The position numbers were made by a program, and so were the translations under genes. From positions 124,001 to 188,000 of the forward strand of contig CAKJVC010000087.1 in the NCBI GenBank assembly GCA_918026815.1: DNA of 64,000 nucleotides, written 5' to 3'. The stretch is from Chalara sp. BL73. Taxonomy: Eukaryota; Ascomycota; Leotiomycetes; Helotiales. Every line of letters starts with the position of its first letter. Position 1 is the first letter of the stretch. This document shows, in pieces, positions 1-10,126 of this stretch. The notes below the pieces were generated by a model. That model was given only the letters and a program-made list of their open reading frames with translations. It had not been told where the DNA came from and made no database searches.

Positions 1-1569
1 AAGGGATGGCTAGAGTTTTGTGATAAAAACCACAGAACCCTCTGCAGGAAATTCGATCCAGGCCTTCCTCAGGGTTTCCGCGTTATAGACTGCTTGACGC
101 GCAGAATTGTCTTATGGGAGACCGTGGCCGGTCAGAAGAGTTATATTACTCTCAGCTATGTCTGGGGGAATCATGTTGAGGACGCTACGACCTCCAAGGA
201 TTCCCATTTGGGGGCCTTACCTGCGACAATTGAAGACGCTATTCTCTTAACAACAGGTCTTGGATATCGGTATTTATGGATTGACCGATACTGTGTTTCC
301 CAGGACAATCCTATCGAGAGGCAATTGCAGATTCAGAATATGAATGCGATCTACGAACAGTCTGTCGTCACCATTATCGCAGCAGCAGGAGACGATCCTT
401 ATTATGGACTGCCCGGGGTCAGTGCGACACCACGAAGATCCCAACCGCATGTGAAGATTGGAAGCAGGACTCTTATATCTACTCCATACGTGAAGAATGA
501 AATCCTGCACTCAAAGTGGAATAGTCGAGGCTGGACTTACCAAGAAGGACTTCTTTGTCGAAGAAGGCTCGTGTTTACCGATACGCAAATATATTTTCAA
601 TGCAACTCTATGCATTGCCTTGAAAGTATCTACGCGCCACTCGAAATTTTACATACGTACAAGAAAAACCGGATGCGAGACCTGGTGAAGATGTCCAGGG
701 TCTTTCCTCTTCGTGGACTTGGAAAGTACCCGAAGGATCTCGAAGATCGGTTAAATGAGTACCTAGCAAGGTCTCTGACCTTCGAAAAAGATATTCTAGA
801 CGCTTTTAGAGGTGTCCTGACTGCTTTTGAGCGCGAGTTCTTGGATCCAGTAAAGAGCTTCTGTGGAGTTCCAATCTTCTGTGAAACGCCTTCAACAGTG
901 ACCTTGGAAGCATTGGTCTTTGGCATGTCATGGTCTCCCAGGTACAAGGATGGTCGAAAACCCAAACGACGACTAGGGTTCCCGAGCTGGACATGGGCGG
1001 GCTGGGAGATGGACCAAATTGTCTTCAATATTACTGGGTCCCGGAAGCACATTGCAGCCTTGGAGTATTTTAAATCGCTTATTGATGTTAGTGTGGAATA
1101 TCTTGATGGGCTCGTGTTACCCTGGAATGGGAACCAGGATCAAATTCTGGCTCAAGAAGGGACGGGAAATTTTCCTCTCTTTCTGCGCATATGTGGTCTA
1201 ACTCTTAATGTGCAAATATATCCCGACGGCCGTATATCGACAACTGAAGACGACGGTGGAATTGTTGAGCATTTTATGGTGCAGCTGTCGACCAAGAACT
1301 TCCGAAAGTGTGCGGTGCACGATACACGAAGTGCTTATAACATAAAAGAGGACAAGGATAGGGCCCTTCCATTCACTTTTCTCGTTATGGGCCATTCGGA
1401 TTATGAGCTAGTCTTCCTGCTTCTTTATCATCCAGAGAATTCCTTTTGGTTTGAGCGCATTGATTCTTGGCACGTCAGCAAGAGCGCAGTGGAAACTGAC
1501 CTGAAATCGATGATAAAAGTGCCAGAATCTCTGAGAGGCTGGACAAGGCGAGAAGTCTTAATAAAATAG
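1..1569 (+). CDS. HET-domain (heterokaryon incompatibility) protein, 5' end outside window
   Basis: The reading frame is open from base 1, so the gene starts upstream of the window; at least 522 codons are present, ending with TAG at 1567-1569. The HET domain is near the visible start: ITLSYVWG, then YLWIDRYCVSQDN, then YEQSVVTIIAA and RGWTYQEGLLCRRRLVF, which are the three conserved blocks of the family. The residues before it (WLEFCDKNH, then RVIDC) match the usual lead-in. A C-terminal part after about residue 330 has no motif I recognise. HET proteins trigger allorecognition cell death in filamentous ascomycetes; the partner here cannot be inferred. No intron is needed in the visible part. 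Confidence 0.9.
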   Translation, partial: KGWLEFCDKNHRTLCRKFDPGLPQGFRVIDCLTRRIVLWETVAGQKSYITLSYVWGNHVEDATTSKDSHLGALPATIEDAILLTTGLGYRYLWIDRYCVSQDNPIERQLQIQNMNAIYEQSVVTIIAAAGDDPYYGLPGVSATPRRSQPHVKIGSRTLISTPYVKNEILHSKWNSRGWTYQEGLLCRRRLVFTDTQIYFQCNSMHCLESIYAPLEILHTYKKNRMRDLVKMSRVFPLRGLGKYPKDLEDRLNEYLARSLTFEKDILDAFRGVLTAFEREFLDPVKSFCGVPIFCETPSTVTLEALVFGMSWSPRYKDGRKPKRRLGFPSWTWAGWEMDQIVFNITGSRKHIAALEYFKSLIDVSVEYLDGLVLPWNGNQDQILAQEGTGNFPLFLRICGLTLNVQIYPDGRISTTEDDGGIVEHFMVQLSTKNFRKCAVHDTRSAYNIKEDKDRALPFTFLVMGHSDYELVFLLLYHPENSFWFERIDSWHVSKSAVETDLKSMIKVPESLRGWTRREVLIK

Positions 1570-1977
1570 ATTCAGATATGTGTTACTCTTTATCCTTAAT
1601 TATTGTCCCTTATAGAATTGTAGAATTAACTTTTAGTCCCACGGTTTTTTCTTAATATATGTATATATAAACTTCACGAGTACTAGGATCTAACGAGAGC
1701 GTCTGCGAACCACTGAAGCCGGATTTATGATTTAGCCTTCACACGAACTTTCGGCGGATATAAATAAGGGAAATGTAGGAAAGTAAAGTGTAAAGCAAGA
1801 AAGACAGGTTGGCATGGAAGAAGTATGGTTGAGCTTGTCTGTGGAATGAGTGGCTTCAGAACTTGTGCAAAGGAGAAGACGAGAAAGGATCTTACCTCCA
1901 AATCTCAAGCCCTTGCTCTATTTGAAACTTGAATTCTTGTTACAACACGTATTGAGCTCACCATCTAGGATCATATC
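1570..1977. other. Intergenic stretch after the HET gene
   Basis: AT-rich 3' flank of the HET gene, followed by sequence with no convincing coding signal. A short open frame lies at 1850-2050 but resembles nothing known to me. Confidence 0.5.
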
Positions 1978-2051
1978 ATGTGGCAAAAGAAGAGTCAAAA
2001 ACGTTCAAGATCCAGATTCACAACAGGCCTCTTACGGGTTGGGGAGTTGAG

Positions 2052-2059
2052 TATAGCAA
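2052..2059. repeat. Left target-site duplication of the MITE
   Basis: TATAGCAA, identical to the copy at 2207-2214. Confidence 0.75.
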
Positions 2060-2206
2060 AGCTAAATGCGGCTTAAAAGATGTATAACTAGTATAACTAT
2101 TAGTATATCTATTATGTAAATACCCACGGTTACCATGGGTACCCACGGGACGGGTAGAAAAAGGCCCCAATTACCCGGCCCACGGGTACCCATTCCGCAG
2201 CGTAGC
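2060..2206. mobile_element. 147-bp MITE of hAT type
   Basis: The element is flanked by a perfect 8-bp direct repeat TATAGCAA (2052-2059 and 2207-2214), the duplication length of hAT elements. Its ends are imperfect inverted repeats (left AGCTAAATGCGG; right end read inward GCTACGCTGCGG). Inside are GC-rich palindromes such as GGTACCCACGGGACGGGT, close to GGGTCCCACGGGGCGGGT at the left end of the large hAT element at 27051. Read inward, the right end has the order TGCG, four bases, then a GGGTACCC palindrome, parallel to the large element's terminus. It has no coding capacity, so it would depend on a transposase from elsewhere. Confidence 0.75.
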
Positions 2207-2214
2207 TATAGCAA
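2207..2214. repeat. Right target-site duplication of the MITE
   Basis: TATAGCAA, identical to the copy at 2052-2059. Confidence 0.75.
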
Positions 2215-2426
2215 GACTTACAGCAGGGGCCCAACAGCGAGACTTCGCTGCGGCCGAGTCAGCAGCACTGGTAGAAGGATTTCTTAATACAACAGAGCTA
2301 CTACGGAGCTTTATCGACGTGAGCAAAAAGTTCCTGGATGTCGACGGCGCAGGTGTACTGGATTCTCTGCATCGGATTATCTATCCTGAGCTCGCGTTTT
2401 TGAGTCCAGGCCAAGCAGACTTATAG

Positions 2427-2971
2427 AAACAGCAGTAAAATTTTCTCCCCAAATAAGGGCTTTATGCTCCACTACAGTAGGAAATCATCCATGACAAAAT
2501 ATAGACCTATTTTCATGAGGGTCCAGTTCGGGATCCTTGGGAGCCTATTTGGGCTCCCCAGGATTATCGTCAAAACTTGACAATAATGATATGAGAGAAG
2601 CCCTAGTATCTATCTAGTCTGCTTAGAGATCAAGTGCATGAGTAAGTAGTGGGTACTGCTCAGAGGTTGCTCAGAGAGTGCTCAACTTGCCCAGGCCGCT
2701 CAGGCGAGCTGGGTGGGCCGAATGTGAGCCAGGGTGAGTAGAAGCGGCGGGTTTACTAACCGACCTGGGGACAAAGACAAAAGAAGTTGTGTCTGACTAC
2801 CTTGGAGGTCATAGAAGTTGGGGCGATCGACCCTCCCCCCCTTTCTTGGTCCGCATCTACCCTTTACATGACAAAGCCACTGCTGCTGCTGCTGCTGTAG
2901 AAAACTAACCCTGGTAGGTCAACATAGGTTTCATTTGTGTTTTTCTATGGCTCTTGCTATTTACTGTATAG
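2427..2971. other. Intergenic stretch before the amidohydrolase 3' end
   Basis: No gene seen. It contains a six-unit CTG run near 2880-2897. Confidence 0.5.
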
Positions 2972-4234
2972 CTATTTCCTCAAGAACGTCAAGGCCGCAA
3001 TACAAAGAGCATCCACTCCAACTTTCATCGTTGGTTGTATAACCGGCGCAAAAAGGGCCGAGTGGTTTCCGGGGATCTCTTCTGTGTGATTGCCTTCTTT
3101 ATGGACCCTGTCCCAAAGTTCGGCATCAATACCGCCAATGAACCAAAAGCAGCATGGAAGGTCTTTGCAAGTACCCAGCGTAGAAAAGTCCTCGCTAACA
3201 TTGGTTCTTGGAGTATCACCGTCAAAGTCCTCAAAATGGTTTTCGAATGATGCGGCTAGTTGGGACGCTACATGGTTGTCATTTAAGGTAGGTGGAAAGC
3301 GCCGCGTTGGGGTGAATAATGGCGGTTTGGGTGAGCCGCTAGCCATGCACTCGGCCTCTACGATGCGCTGGATAGCGGATATGATTTTCTGTCGAGTATC
3401 CAGTTTGACAGTCCTGAAATCAAGCCCGATTTCAGCCCTATCCGCAATGATATTCTCGGTCTGGCCTGCTTGCAGACTTCCGACGGTTACGACAGCGAGA
3501 TCACTCGGGTCAATCTCTCTGCTCACAATACTCTGCAGCCTAACAACAATATGTGCAGCGAGAAGCGCAGGATCTACTGTCTGATGCGGTAGTGATCCAT
3601 GGCCACCGCGCCCATAGACGGTAACCTTAAGACTGTCGGCAGCAGCCATGATTGTGCCAGGACGTGAGCCAACGCTTCCTGCACGCATTCGCATTACGTG
3701 CTGGCCGAAGACATAATCCGGAACGGGGACCTTCGAATAAAGTCCATCGTCAACCATAGCCTGCGCGCCCCCACCCCGTTCTTCGTCTGGCTGAAACAGC
3801 ACGATTAAAGTCCCGCTCCACGCATGTCGAATGCTCGCAAGCGCTTCGGCCGCTGCGAGTAGACAAGTCATGTGCATATCATGCCCACAAGCGTGCATTA
3901 CTGGTTTTTCAATGCCGTCAGCGTCGCGCATGGTGACCGAGCTCGCATAAGGGAGCCCCGTGAGCTCTTTGACAGGAAGTGCGTCCATATCAGCCCGTAG
4001 AAGAATGGTGTTCCCAACGCCATTTCTGAGCACTCCGGCAAGCCCATAGCCACCGATATTTGTGTGGATTTCGTATGCTTTTAACTGGGACAGATGGGCT
4101 GCGACCTTTCGAGATGTAGATTCCTCTTGTTGCGAGAGTTCGGGGTGAGCGTGAAAATACCTGTAAAGATCCTCATAAGGGGCCAAGTCTAAAGAAGCAT
4201 CTCTCAATATTTCTGATAAACTTTTTTGTACCAT
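2972..4234 (-). CDS. M20-family amidohydrolase (IAA-amino-acid hydrolase/hippuricase type)
   Basis: A single-exon protein of 420 aa, the normal length for the M20D group of metal-dependent amidohydrolases that hydrolyse N-acyl amino acids. The metal site is intact: HACGHDMHMT at about residues 114-123, then DEERGGGAQ at about 151-159 with the catalytic Glu, then the GQHVMRM histidine at about 178. The dimerisation (lid) domain lies between roughly residues 190 and 310 and begins with GRGGHGSLPH. No signal peptide or membrane segment is seen, so it is probably cytosolic. The substrate cannot be read from sequence. It is transcribed away from the neighbouring MFS gene; the ~290-bp gap is probably a shared promoter region. 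Confidence 0.9.
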   Translation of the reverse strand: MVQKSLSEILRDASLDLAPYEDLYRYFHAHPELSQQEESTSRKVAAHLSQLKAYEIHTNIGGYGLAGVLRNGVGNTILLRADMDALPVKELTGLPYASSVTMRDADGIEKPVMHACGHDMHMTCLLAAAEALASIRHAWSGTLIVLFQPDEERGGGAQAMVDDGLYSKVPVPDYVFGQHVMRMRAGSVGSRPGTIMAAADSLKVTVYGRGGHGSLPHQTVDPALLAAHIVVRLQSIVSREIDPSDLAVVTVGSLQAGQTENIIADRAEIGLDFRTVKLDTRQKIISAIQRIVEAECMASGSPKPPLFTPTRRFPPTLNDNHVASQLAASFENHFEDFDGDTPRTNVSEDFSTLGTCKDLPCCFWFIGGIDAELWDRVHKEGNHTEEIPGNHSALFAPVIQPTMKVGVDALCIAALTFLRK

Positions 4235-4525
4235 CTATTTAAAATTTTTGTTAGTTTAAAATATATATGTTTTTTCTTATTTTAAGATTTGAATTATATA
4301 CTTTTTCAAATAGAGTGTAGCTGTTAATCAATTTGCGTAAAATGCTGAACACGGTGTATAATAAAAGATGTTTAATTCTAAAGCTGAAGACGTCACTAAT
4401 ACTCACGTTTTAAAGCTGTTTAAATCCACCAGCATATATAATGCTCGAAGAGTGGGGTTGCTCTCCACTTCACATTTCCCCTTGGGTATGATTATTAACC
4501 TTACATCTTACATGCATCAACTAAA

Positions 4526-6154
4526 ATGTACACTAAAGACAAACTTGCTACATTCTTGCTTGGGAAGAAGATTGGAAATGCTCCTCCGCCCGATTTCTTG
4601 AAATTTCGGTCGTCCGAGGGATTCATCATCAGCACAATTGCCATTGCCGTCTTCACCGTTCGTTCATCCCCCACCTGAATGAAGCTGCGTCGAAGGCTAA
4701 CGAAATCCTAGGACACGTTTCTATACTCACTAGTAGTCCCGGTCCTCCCATTTGCATTGGAGGAAAGAGCTGCAGTTAGAGCAAACGATCTCCAGAAGTG
4801 GACCTCAATATTTCTGAGTGTCTATGGAGGAGCATTAGCCTTTGGTTCTCGTAAGTTATAATCAATGCCACCCGTCTGGCGATCATCCCTTTGACAGAAA
4901 ATAGCACCATCAGGATGGCTGGCAGATAGATGGTCTTCCCGCAGAACACCTCTGCTCTTGGGGCTGTTCGCACTGGGTGGCTCTACTGTCCTTCTCTGTC
5001 TCGGTCATTCATTATTCGTTCTCCTTCTCGGAAGAATCTGCCAAGCTCTTTCCGCATGTATCGTCTGGACTGTGGGCCTGGCTCTTCTCACTGATACTGT
5101 TGAGAGTGAGAAGATCGGCCAAGCGATGGGGTACGTTTCATCGGCTTTCAGTGTCGGGTCAATCTGCGGGCCTCTATTAGGAGGAGTGGTCTACGCCCGA
5201 GCAGGCTATTACGCGGTGTACGGAATAGGATTCGCCATCGTCGGGCTTGACATTCTCATGCGAATGTTTATGGTCGAGAAATTAGTTGCGACTCAGTGGT
5301 CATCAGAGAACGACATTGTGTCGGTCACTACGACCGCCGATGTAGCGCAGCAAGCTGATTCTCATGCCTCACAGCAAGAGATGCATCCTATTCCAATCAT
5401 TGATACAAAGCCTTCTTCTGAGATAATTGAAAAGTCTACTAGCCCACAGTCGCTTCCACCAATCAAATTACTCGGATACAAACTCCCACCAATGTTAGCA
5501 CTCCTCCGCATACCTCGACTGTTGGTATCTCTCTTCGGCTGCTTCACATTAGCCGTCTGCCTCTCCGCCCTTGACGCTGTTCTCCCGATCTACGTCAACG
5601 AGATCTTCCACTGGGACTCCCTCGGTGCCGGTCTAATATTCCTAAACATGGTCGTTCCCCAACTAACCGCCCCTTTCTTCGGCTACCTCTCGGACCGGTA
5701 CGGAAGCCGCTATTTTACAGCTCTCGGTTTCACAAGCTGTATCCCCTTCTGGATCTGTCTTCGCTTCGTCATTTCAAATACAATAGCGCACAAAGTCTTG
5801 CTCTGTGTGCTGTTGAGCGGCATCGGGTTTGGCCTGACGATGGGGCTTCCTGCGCTGATGGCAGAGATCGATCATGTGGTGCAGCTGGAAGAGAGAAAGA
5901 GACCTGGGAGCCTAGGAAAGAAAGGAGGAGCTGCACAGGGTTATGCGCTGTTCAACATGGCTTTTGCTATTGGGACGATAGTTGGTCCTCTGTGGGCTGG
6001 CTTCGTGATTGAGCATTCAGGCTGGGGAACAGTGGGCTGGAGCTTATCGATTATATGCGGTGCTACCGCTGCAGCTACTTTTTGGTGGACGGGAGGAAGG
6101 ATCATGCTGAAGAAGAGCACGATAGTAACGGAGCGAGCGGTTGATAGGTGCTGA
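4526..6154 (+). CDS. Major facilitator superfamily transporter, vesicular-amine-transporter-like
   Basis: Three exons fit the family: 4526-4657, 4712-4850 and 4905-6154, giving about 506 aa. Joining the first two restores a transmembrane 1 stretch (VFTDTFLYSLVVPVLPF); joining the third restores the MFS motif between helices 2 and 3 (GWLADRWSSRRTPLLLG). A second copy of that motif, FGYLSDRYGSRYFTALG, follows the long central cytoplasmic loop, giving the usual 6+6 helix layout. Fungal members of this subfamily are plasma- or vesicle-membrane proton antiporters of amines or drugs; the substrate here is unknown. It is divergent from the amidohydrolase and could share its promoter. The start ATG at 4526 is the first in frame. 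Confidence 0.85.
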
Positions 6155-7196
6155 GAGATCTAACTGACTGCAGATGAGCTAGTATGGGTCTCGAAAACCT
6201 TTTGTGTACAAATTTCCGGGTCTCTATCCATGTACTTCTAAATAAATTCAATAATAAACAATATAAGTTGAAATATCTTAGGAGCTTCAGGAAACCAGGC
6301 TAACCCATTTCTGTCATTAATGAGAGCTAAAGTAGAACAAACTTACTCCCACCGTGGCGGTTAATAAATAACCTCTGTAAAGCCTGTTTAAACTTAAAGG
6401 GGAATCTTACCCTAAGGCTACATATAATGCATAAACAGCAGCGAAGAGTCCTGCGACGGAAAACGTTTGGGATAGTACTTCTTATGAGCCGCGCCCAACT
6501 ATAGGTTCAATTATCAAGAAGAGCTTATGATAAGATGGTTGATTAGTAGTACACTTTCTGGACTGCAGTTTTTAACCTACCTAAACCCACCAACACCGGC
6601 ACACATATTTATCCGCAATCATCCTCTTATCTTATCAATCGACGTGCAACCAAATTTTTCTGCAGATCTTATCAAGCGAGTCTTTTCCCCTGATTAGTGC
6701 GGGAGCCAAACAAAGCGTGGGGAAGCAAGCCTAGACTGAAAGTAATCTCGCATGGCAATTGTAAGCTGGGTGTTGAGTACACGAAAGGGGGCGTAAGGTA
6801 TGGAATTAAACCCCTTAATTAAGCGAGACTTCTGAAGGTTGCGGGATGATGGATGCTCGTGCGTTATAGACGCCATATGTCTATGGGTATATGCACTGTT
6901 CAGATAAAATTATGTGATGGGTGAGGAATACGCTTGCAAGCCGGAGGTCTGGTTATGAATGTTCGTCCTGACCATGTTCATTCGAGTAAGCTCCGATGGC
7001 TATGCAGCACAAAATATGCGATCATTTCATAATAATGTAGAAAGATAAATGTAGGGGCAGCAAGTGCTCAGTTTGCCACATGTTGTAGGCCTACGGACAG
7101 GTATCTGCTTTGAAGCAAAGCAAGTTAGATCTCATCTCTCAATCATGTACAAATCATCAATCCCTCCTTTCCCGTACAAAACAACAGACAATCATC
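6155..7196. other. Intergenic stretch
   Basis: About 1 kb lying 3' of both flanking genes (convergent arrangement). I see only short, unrelated open frames and no RNA gene. Confidence 0.6.
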
Positions 7197-7865
7197 TCAC
7201 TCTCGACCATCTGGATTGTAGTCACCCTTTCCACACCAAAAGAAACACTCCCATACCAATCCTCCCGTTGCCGGGTCGGTATATCGTGCACATTCCCTCA
7301 ACGGCCACTGCACTGCACCAACATATTTGAACCAAGGCTCCTTTCCGCTGCTCGTTCCAGCATGTACTCGGCTCCAATCGTAGGCTAGAGGACGAGGAAG
7401 CTGGGACTGCAATTGGTTTTCACCAGATGGAAGTGTGCCGAGTGTATGGACTGAAGAGGGAGTGCCGATTGCGCGACAGTTGTGGTTATACACAGTAACC
7501 TAAAGTGTGGTTAGTCGCTAACTGATAGAAGTATATAAACCAAGAGAATGGAGGAAGCGAAGGTGGAGGTGGAGGGGAAGATGTTGAATTTACCTTGGTT
7601 TCATAGTTGTTAGAAGAGACGAAGCGGGCGTAGAATGCGACAGTGCACTCGCGGTCTTCCCTAATGGTACAGCTTGACGGTTATCAGCTTTGAGATTTTG
7701 GGGATGGAAATAGGCTTACTATGGAGCACCATGATCAGAAATCAAGGAAGTCTTCTCAATGTGGCCTTTCTCAATGATGGCTGTGAGAGGAAGTATAACA
7801 GGGCTAGTAAGTACGGTCGTGAGGAGAACGAAGCATATGCAGGTGACGAACTTGAGAAGCATCAT
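7197..7865 (-). CDS. Small secreted cysteine-containing protein
   Basis: Three exons in good phase: 7720-7865, 7594-7672 and 7197-7499, giving about 175 aa. The start at 7865 opens MMLLKFVTCICFVLLTTVL, a typical signal peptide. The mature part has six cysteines (YCTI, DREC, NHNC, REC, WEC, WC), enough for three disulfides. It has no domain I recognise and no membrane segment after the signal. Small secreted proteins of this kind are often candidate effectors or extracellular factors in plant-associated fungi, but nothing here proves that. All introns begin GTAA and end AG, which supports the model. It lies alone between two intergenic stretches. Confidence 0.7.
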
Positions 7866-8373
7866 GGTGTTTGTTGTACTCTAGTATGCGGTTGGAGACA
7901 ATGGTAATTGTTCTTGTGCAGAATGGCGCTTGAAGAAATCCGTGAGGAAAGGTGCCTACTTATCTTGAATAAAATGAAAATTTGCAGTGATGTAGGTTGC
8001 TACCGGAGGCAAGAACAAGGCTAGACACATGAGGAAACCGCGTTTGTAGCACGAATATGTGCAGAACCATGGCCAGGCAATAGAAGTCCTCAACTGTCCA
8101 TTAGGACAAATTAAAAAGCGAAGCTTCCTAAAATATTTTGAACATATTCAGATATTATGATAATTTCTGCGCGCGTGTATCAGATATATCCTGGAGGCTC
8201 CCAGGTCAAGGCTTGAAAACTACCTATTTTGTTCTGTTGATCCATTTTACGTTGAATTATAGCTTTTGAGATACCTACATCAAGATATAACGGTAAATGA
8301 AAGGGGGTATAGCTGAAGATATCAATGGGATATCATGAGATTGCATCACTCATACATTAGCGACAGCTCAACA
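7866..8373. other. Intergenic stretch upstream of the secreted-protein gene
   Basis: Presumed promoter of the secreted-protein gene and 3' flank of POLD3. No gene seen. Confidence 0.5.
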
Positions 8374-9940
8374 TCACTGTTTCTTCCCGAAGAAGCTCAT
8401 TATACTGCCTTGACCCGCCTTCCCTGCTCCTTTCTTCCCTTTCGCTGCAGCTGCGGCTGATACTTTAGATTTGACAACTGGTGGAGTTGGCTCATCTTCT
8501 GAGAAAGACTCCCAAACTGCCTCTTCTTTTGTAACTGTAATTCGTCAGCGTTCTTCGTATCAGAAAATCCCTAGGCGACACATACCAAGATAACCCTCTT
8601 CGTCCTTGATGGTCTTCTTCTTCATGACCCTCCGCTTGCCTCTTCTCCGCCCATCACTAACGGTCACGACGGGTTCCTCTTCCTTGACAGGTTTGATGTC
8701 CTCCAAAATAGTCTCTTCCTCCTCGGGTGGAGGTGTAGGGACCGCCTCCTCTTCCTCCTCATCGTCCTCCATCATTTTCCTCAGTGCTGCTTCCCTTTCC
8801 TTTCTTGATTTCCTATCTCCTTCGGCCTCTTCATTATCTTCGGCCTTTTCCTTCTTGACTGGTACAGGAGGAACATATCCATCATCTTCGTCATCATCGT
8901 CATCCATCATGGGGACATCCTCGGCCGCAGAGTCTGTATTTTCTCGTTCTAACCTTGGCTTTGCTTTGGCAAAACTCTTGAATATACTACTTGATTCTTT
9001 CTTCAGTTTCACGGGAGGAGCAGGTGTGCTTTCTTTACTACTTGGAGCACTATCTGTTGCGGCCTTTGCCTTTTCCTTACTCTTGCCGAAGAAGTCCTTT
9101 GCAGCAGCTGATTGACTTCCTTTCCCATCTTGCTTCGTAGAACTTGTTGCTTTCGCCGCGGCAGCTTTCGGGGCTTCTTTGGATGATTCTGCAGGCTTTA
9201 CTTTTGCAGACACTACAGGGGGCTGTCTAGGAGGAATACCAGGCGGACGGCGATTGGGACGGTGTCTGACCAAAGGATTAAGGATTGTGCCATATGTTGA
9301 GGCATGCTCAAGAGGATCCTCGGTTGCAGTCAGAGTTTGAATTTCTCGTGCTGAGTCTGAGAGTAGTTGCAGGTCCTTCAAGGGATGGGGTCCAAGGCTG
9401 TATATGTGAATCGAAGTGATGCTTTCGTATTGCGACTTGACATCTAAAATTTATATTAGCTTAATCCTGAAGTGGTAGAGTATACATACCCTCTAAGTTC
9501 TCTTCACGAACTAGTGAGACGGTGGTGATTGGAATTGATATAGGCTCCTCCACTGGCTGCGGCATAGAACTGCTCATGAATGGGCTACTTTGCATATAAT
9601 CATCCTCGCCGTCCTTTTTTATGATTGGAGTAGGAGTAGCTTCTCTCTCCTCCTGTTTGAGCCCACTAAGAAGATAGGTTGCATGCACAGTTCCAGGCTT
9701 CTTAGCATTTTGTTGCCTGTGAAACTCAAAGAGCATCCTGTGCATGTTAGATACGCTGCAGAACAGAATGTGACACATACTCCTTCGCTGCATTGACGTG
9801 AATCTTCAGAGCTCGACTGAGCAGCCGATAGGTGATCTAGAAATTATTAGTAACTGCAACAGTTCATAATGTGGGTGGGCACTTACCACTTTATCCTCTG
9901 CCAATATTCCAGCAGCTAGGTAGCTCTTATACTCCGGCAT
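8374..9940 (-). CDS. cdc27: DNA polymerase delta subunit 3 (Cdc27/Pol32/POLD3)
   Basis: Five exons join in phase (9887-9940, 9781-9836, 9490-9737, 8586-9443, 8374-8534), giving about 458 aa. The N-terminal winged-helix part (YLAAGILAEDKV, then ITYRLLSRALKIHVNAAKE, then MLFEFHRQQN and VHATYLLSG) is the conserved block that binds the Pol delta B-subunit. The rest is long, acidic and lysine-rich. It ends in QGSIMSFFGKK, a PIP box for binding PCNA, as in all Cdc27/POLD3 proteins. The protein acts in the nucleus as the PCNA-binding accessory subunit of Pol delta and, by family knowledge, of Pol zeta. It is divergent from RAD18 with only 186 bp between start codons. Confidence 0.92.
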
Positions 9941-10126
9941 CGTGTTGTGTTGTCGTTGTTGCGAAGTCGTGTGGTTTTGTTCATGAGGAGACGCGATTCT
10001 CCTGTCGCGTCATCCTTGAAAATCAATTTACGCGACCAACACCACCATTCTCAACACCCGCTCTCCAGCCCATGGCGTGCGGTTTATTTACGCCAGTCTC
10101 GAGTCAGCTATCGCATATATTAGGCA
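9941..10126. promoter_or_regulatory. Shared bidirectional promoter region of POLD3 and RAD18
   Basis: 186 bp separate two divergent start codons, so both promoters must lie here or overlap the 5' ends. It contains CGCG-type hexamers (ACGCGA, GTCGCGTC, TTTACGCG). MluI-cell-cycle-box-like control is possible but not shown. Confidence 0.5.

Larger units (their letters stand above)
1978..2426 (+). pseudogene. Small ORF split by a MITE insertion
   Basis: ATG at 1978 opens a basic peptide that runs into the left target-site copy at 2052-2059. After the MITE the same protein appears to continue from 2215 with an alanine-rich, helix-prone stretch (FAAAESAALVEGFL, then LLRSFIDVSKKFLDVDGAG) to TAG at 2424-2426. 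The insertion adds 155 bp (147 plus one 8-bp duplicate), which is not a multiple of three, so it breaks the frame; ignoring it gives one continuous frame of about 97 codons. An in-frame stop lies just before the ATG, so this may be a last exon or a remnant. I do not recognise the family. Confidence 0.4.

Noticed and set aside
8606..9115. 169-codon plus-strand open frame rich in Ser/Leu
   Set aside because: It is the antisense of the low-complexity acidic region of POLD3, whose exons and PIP box are well supported.
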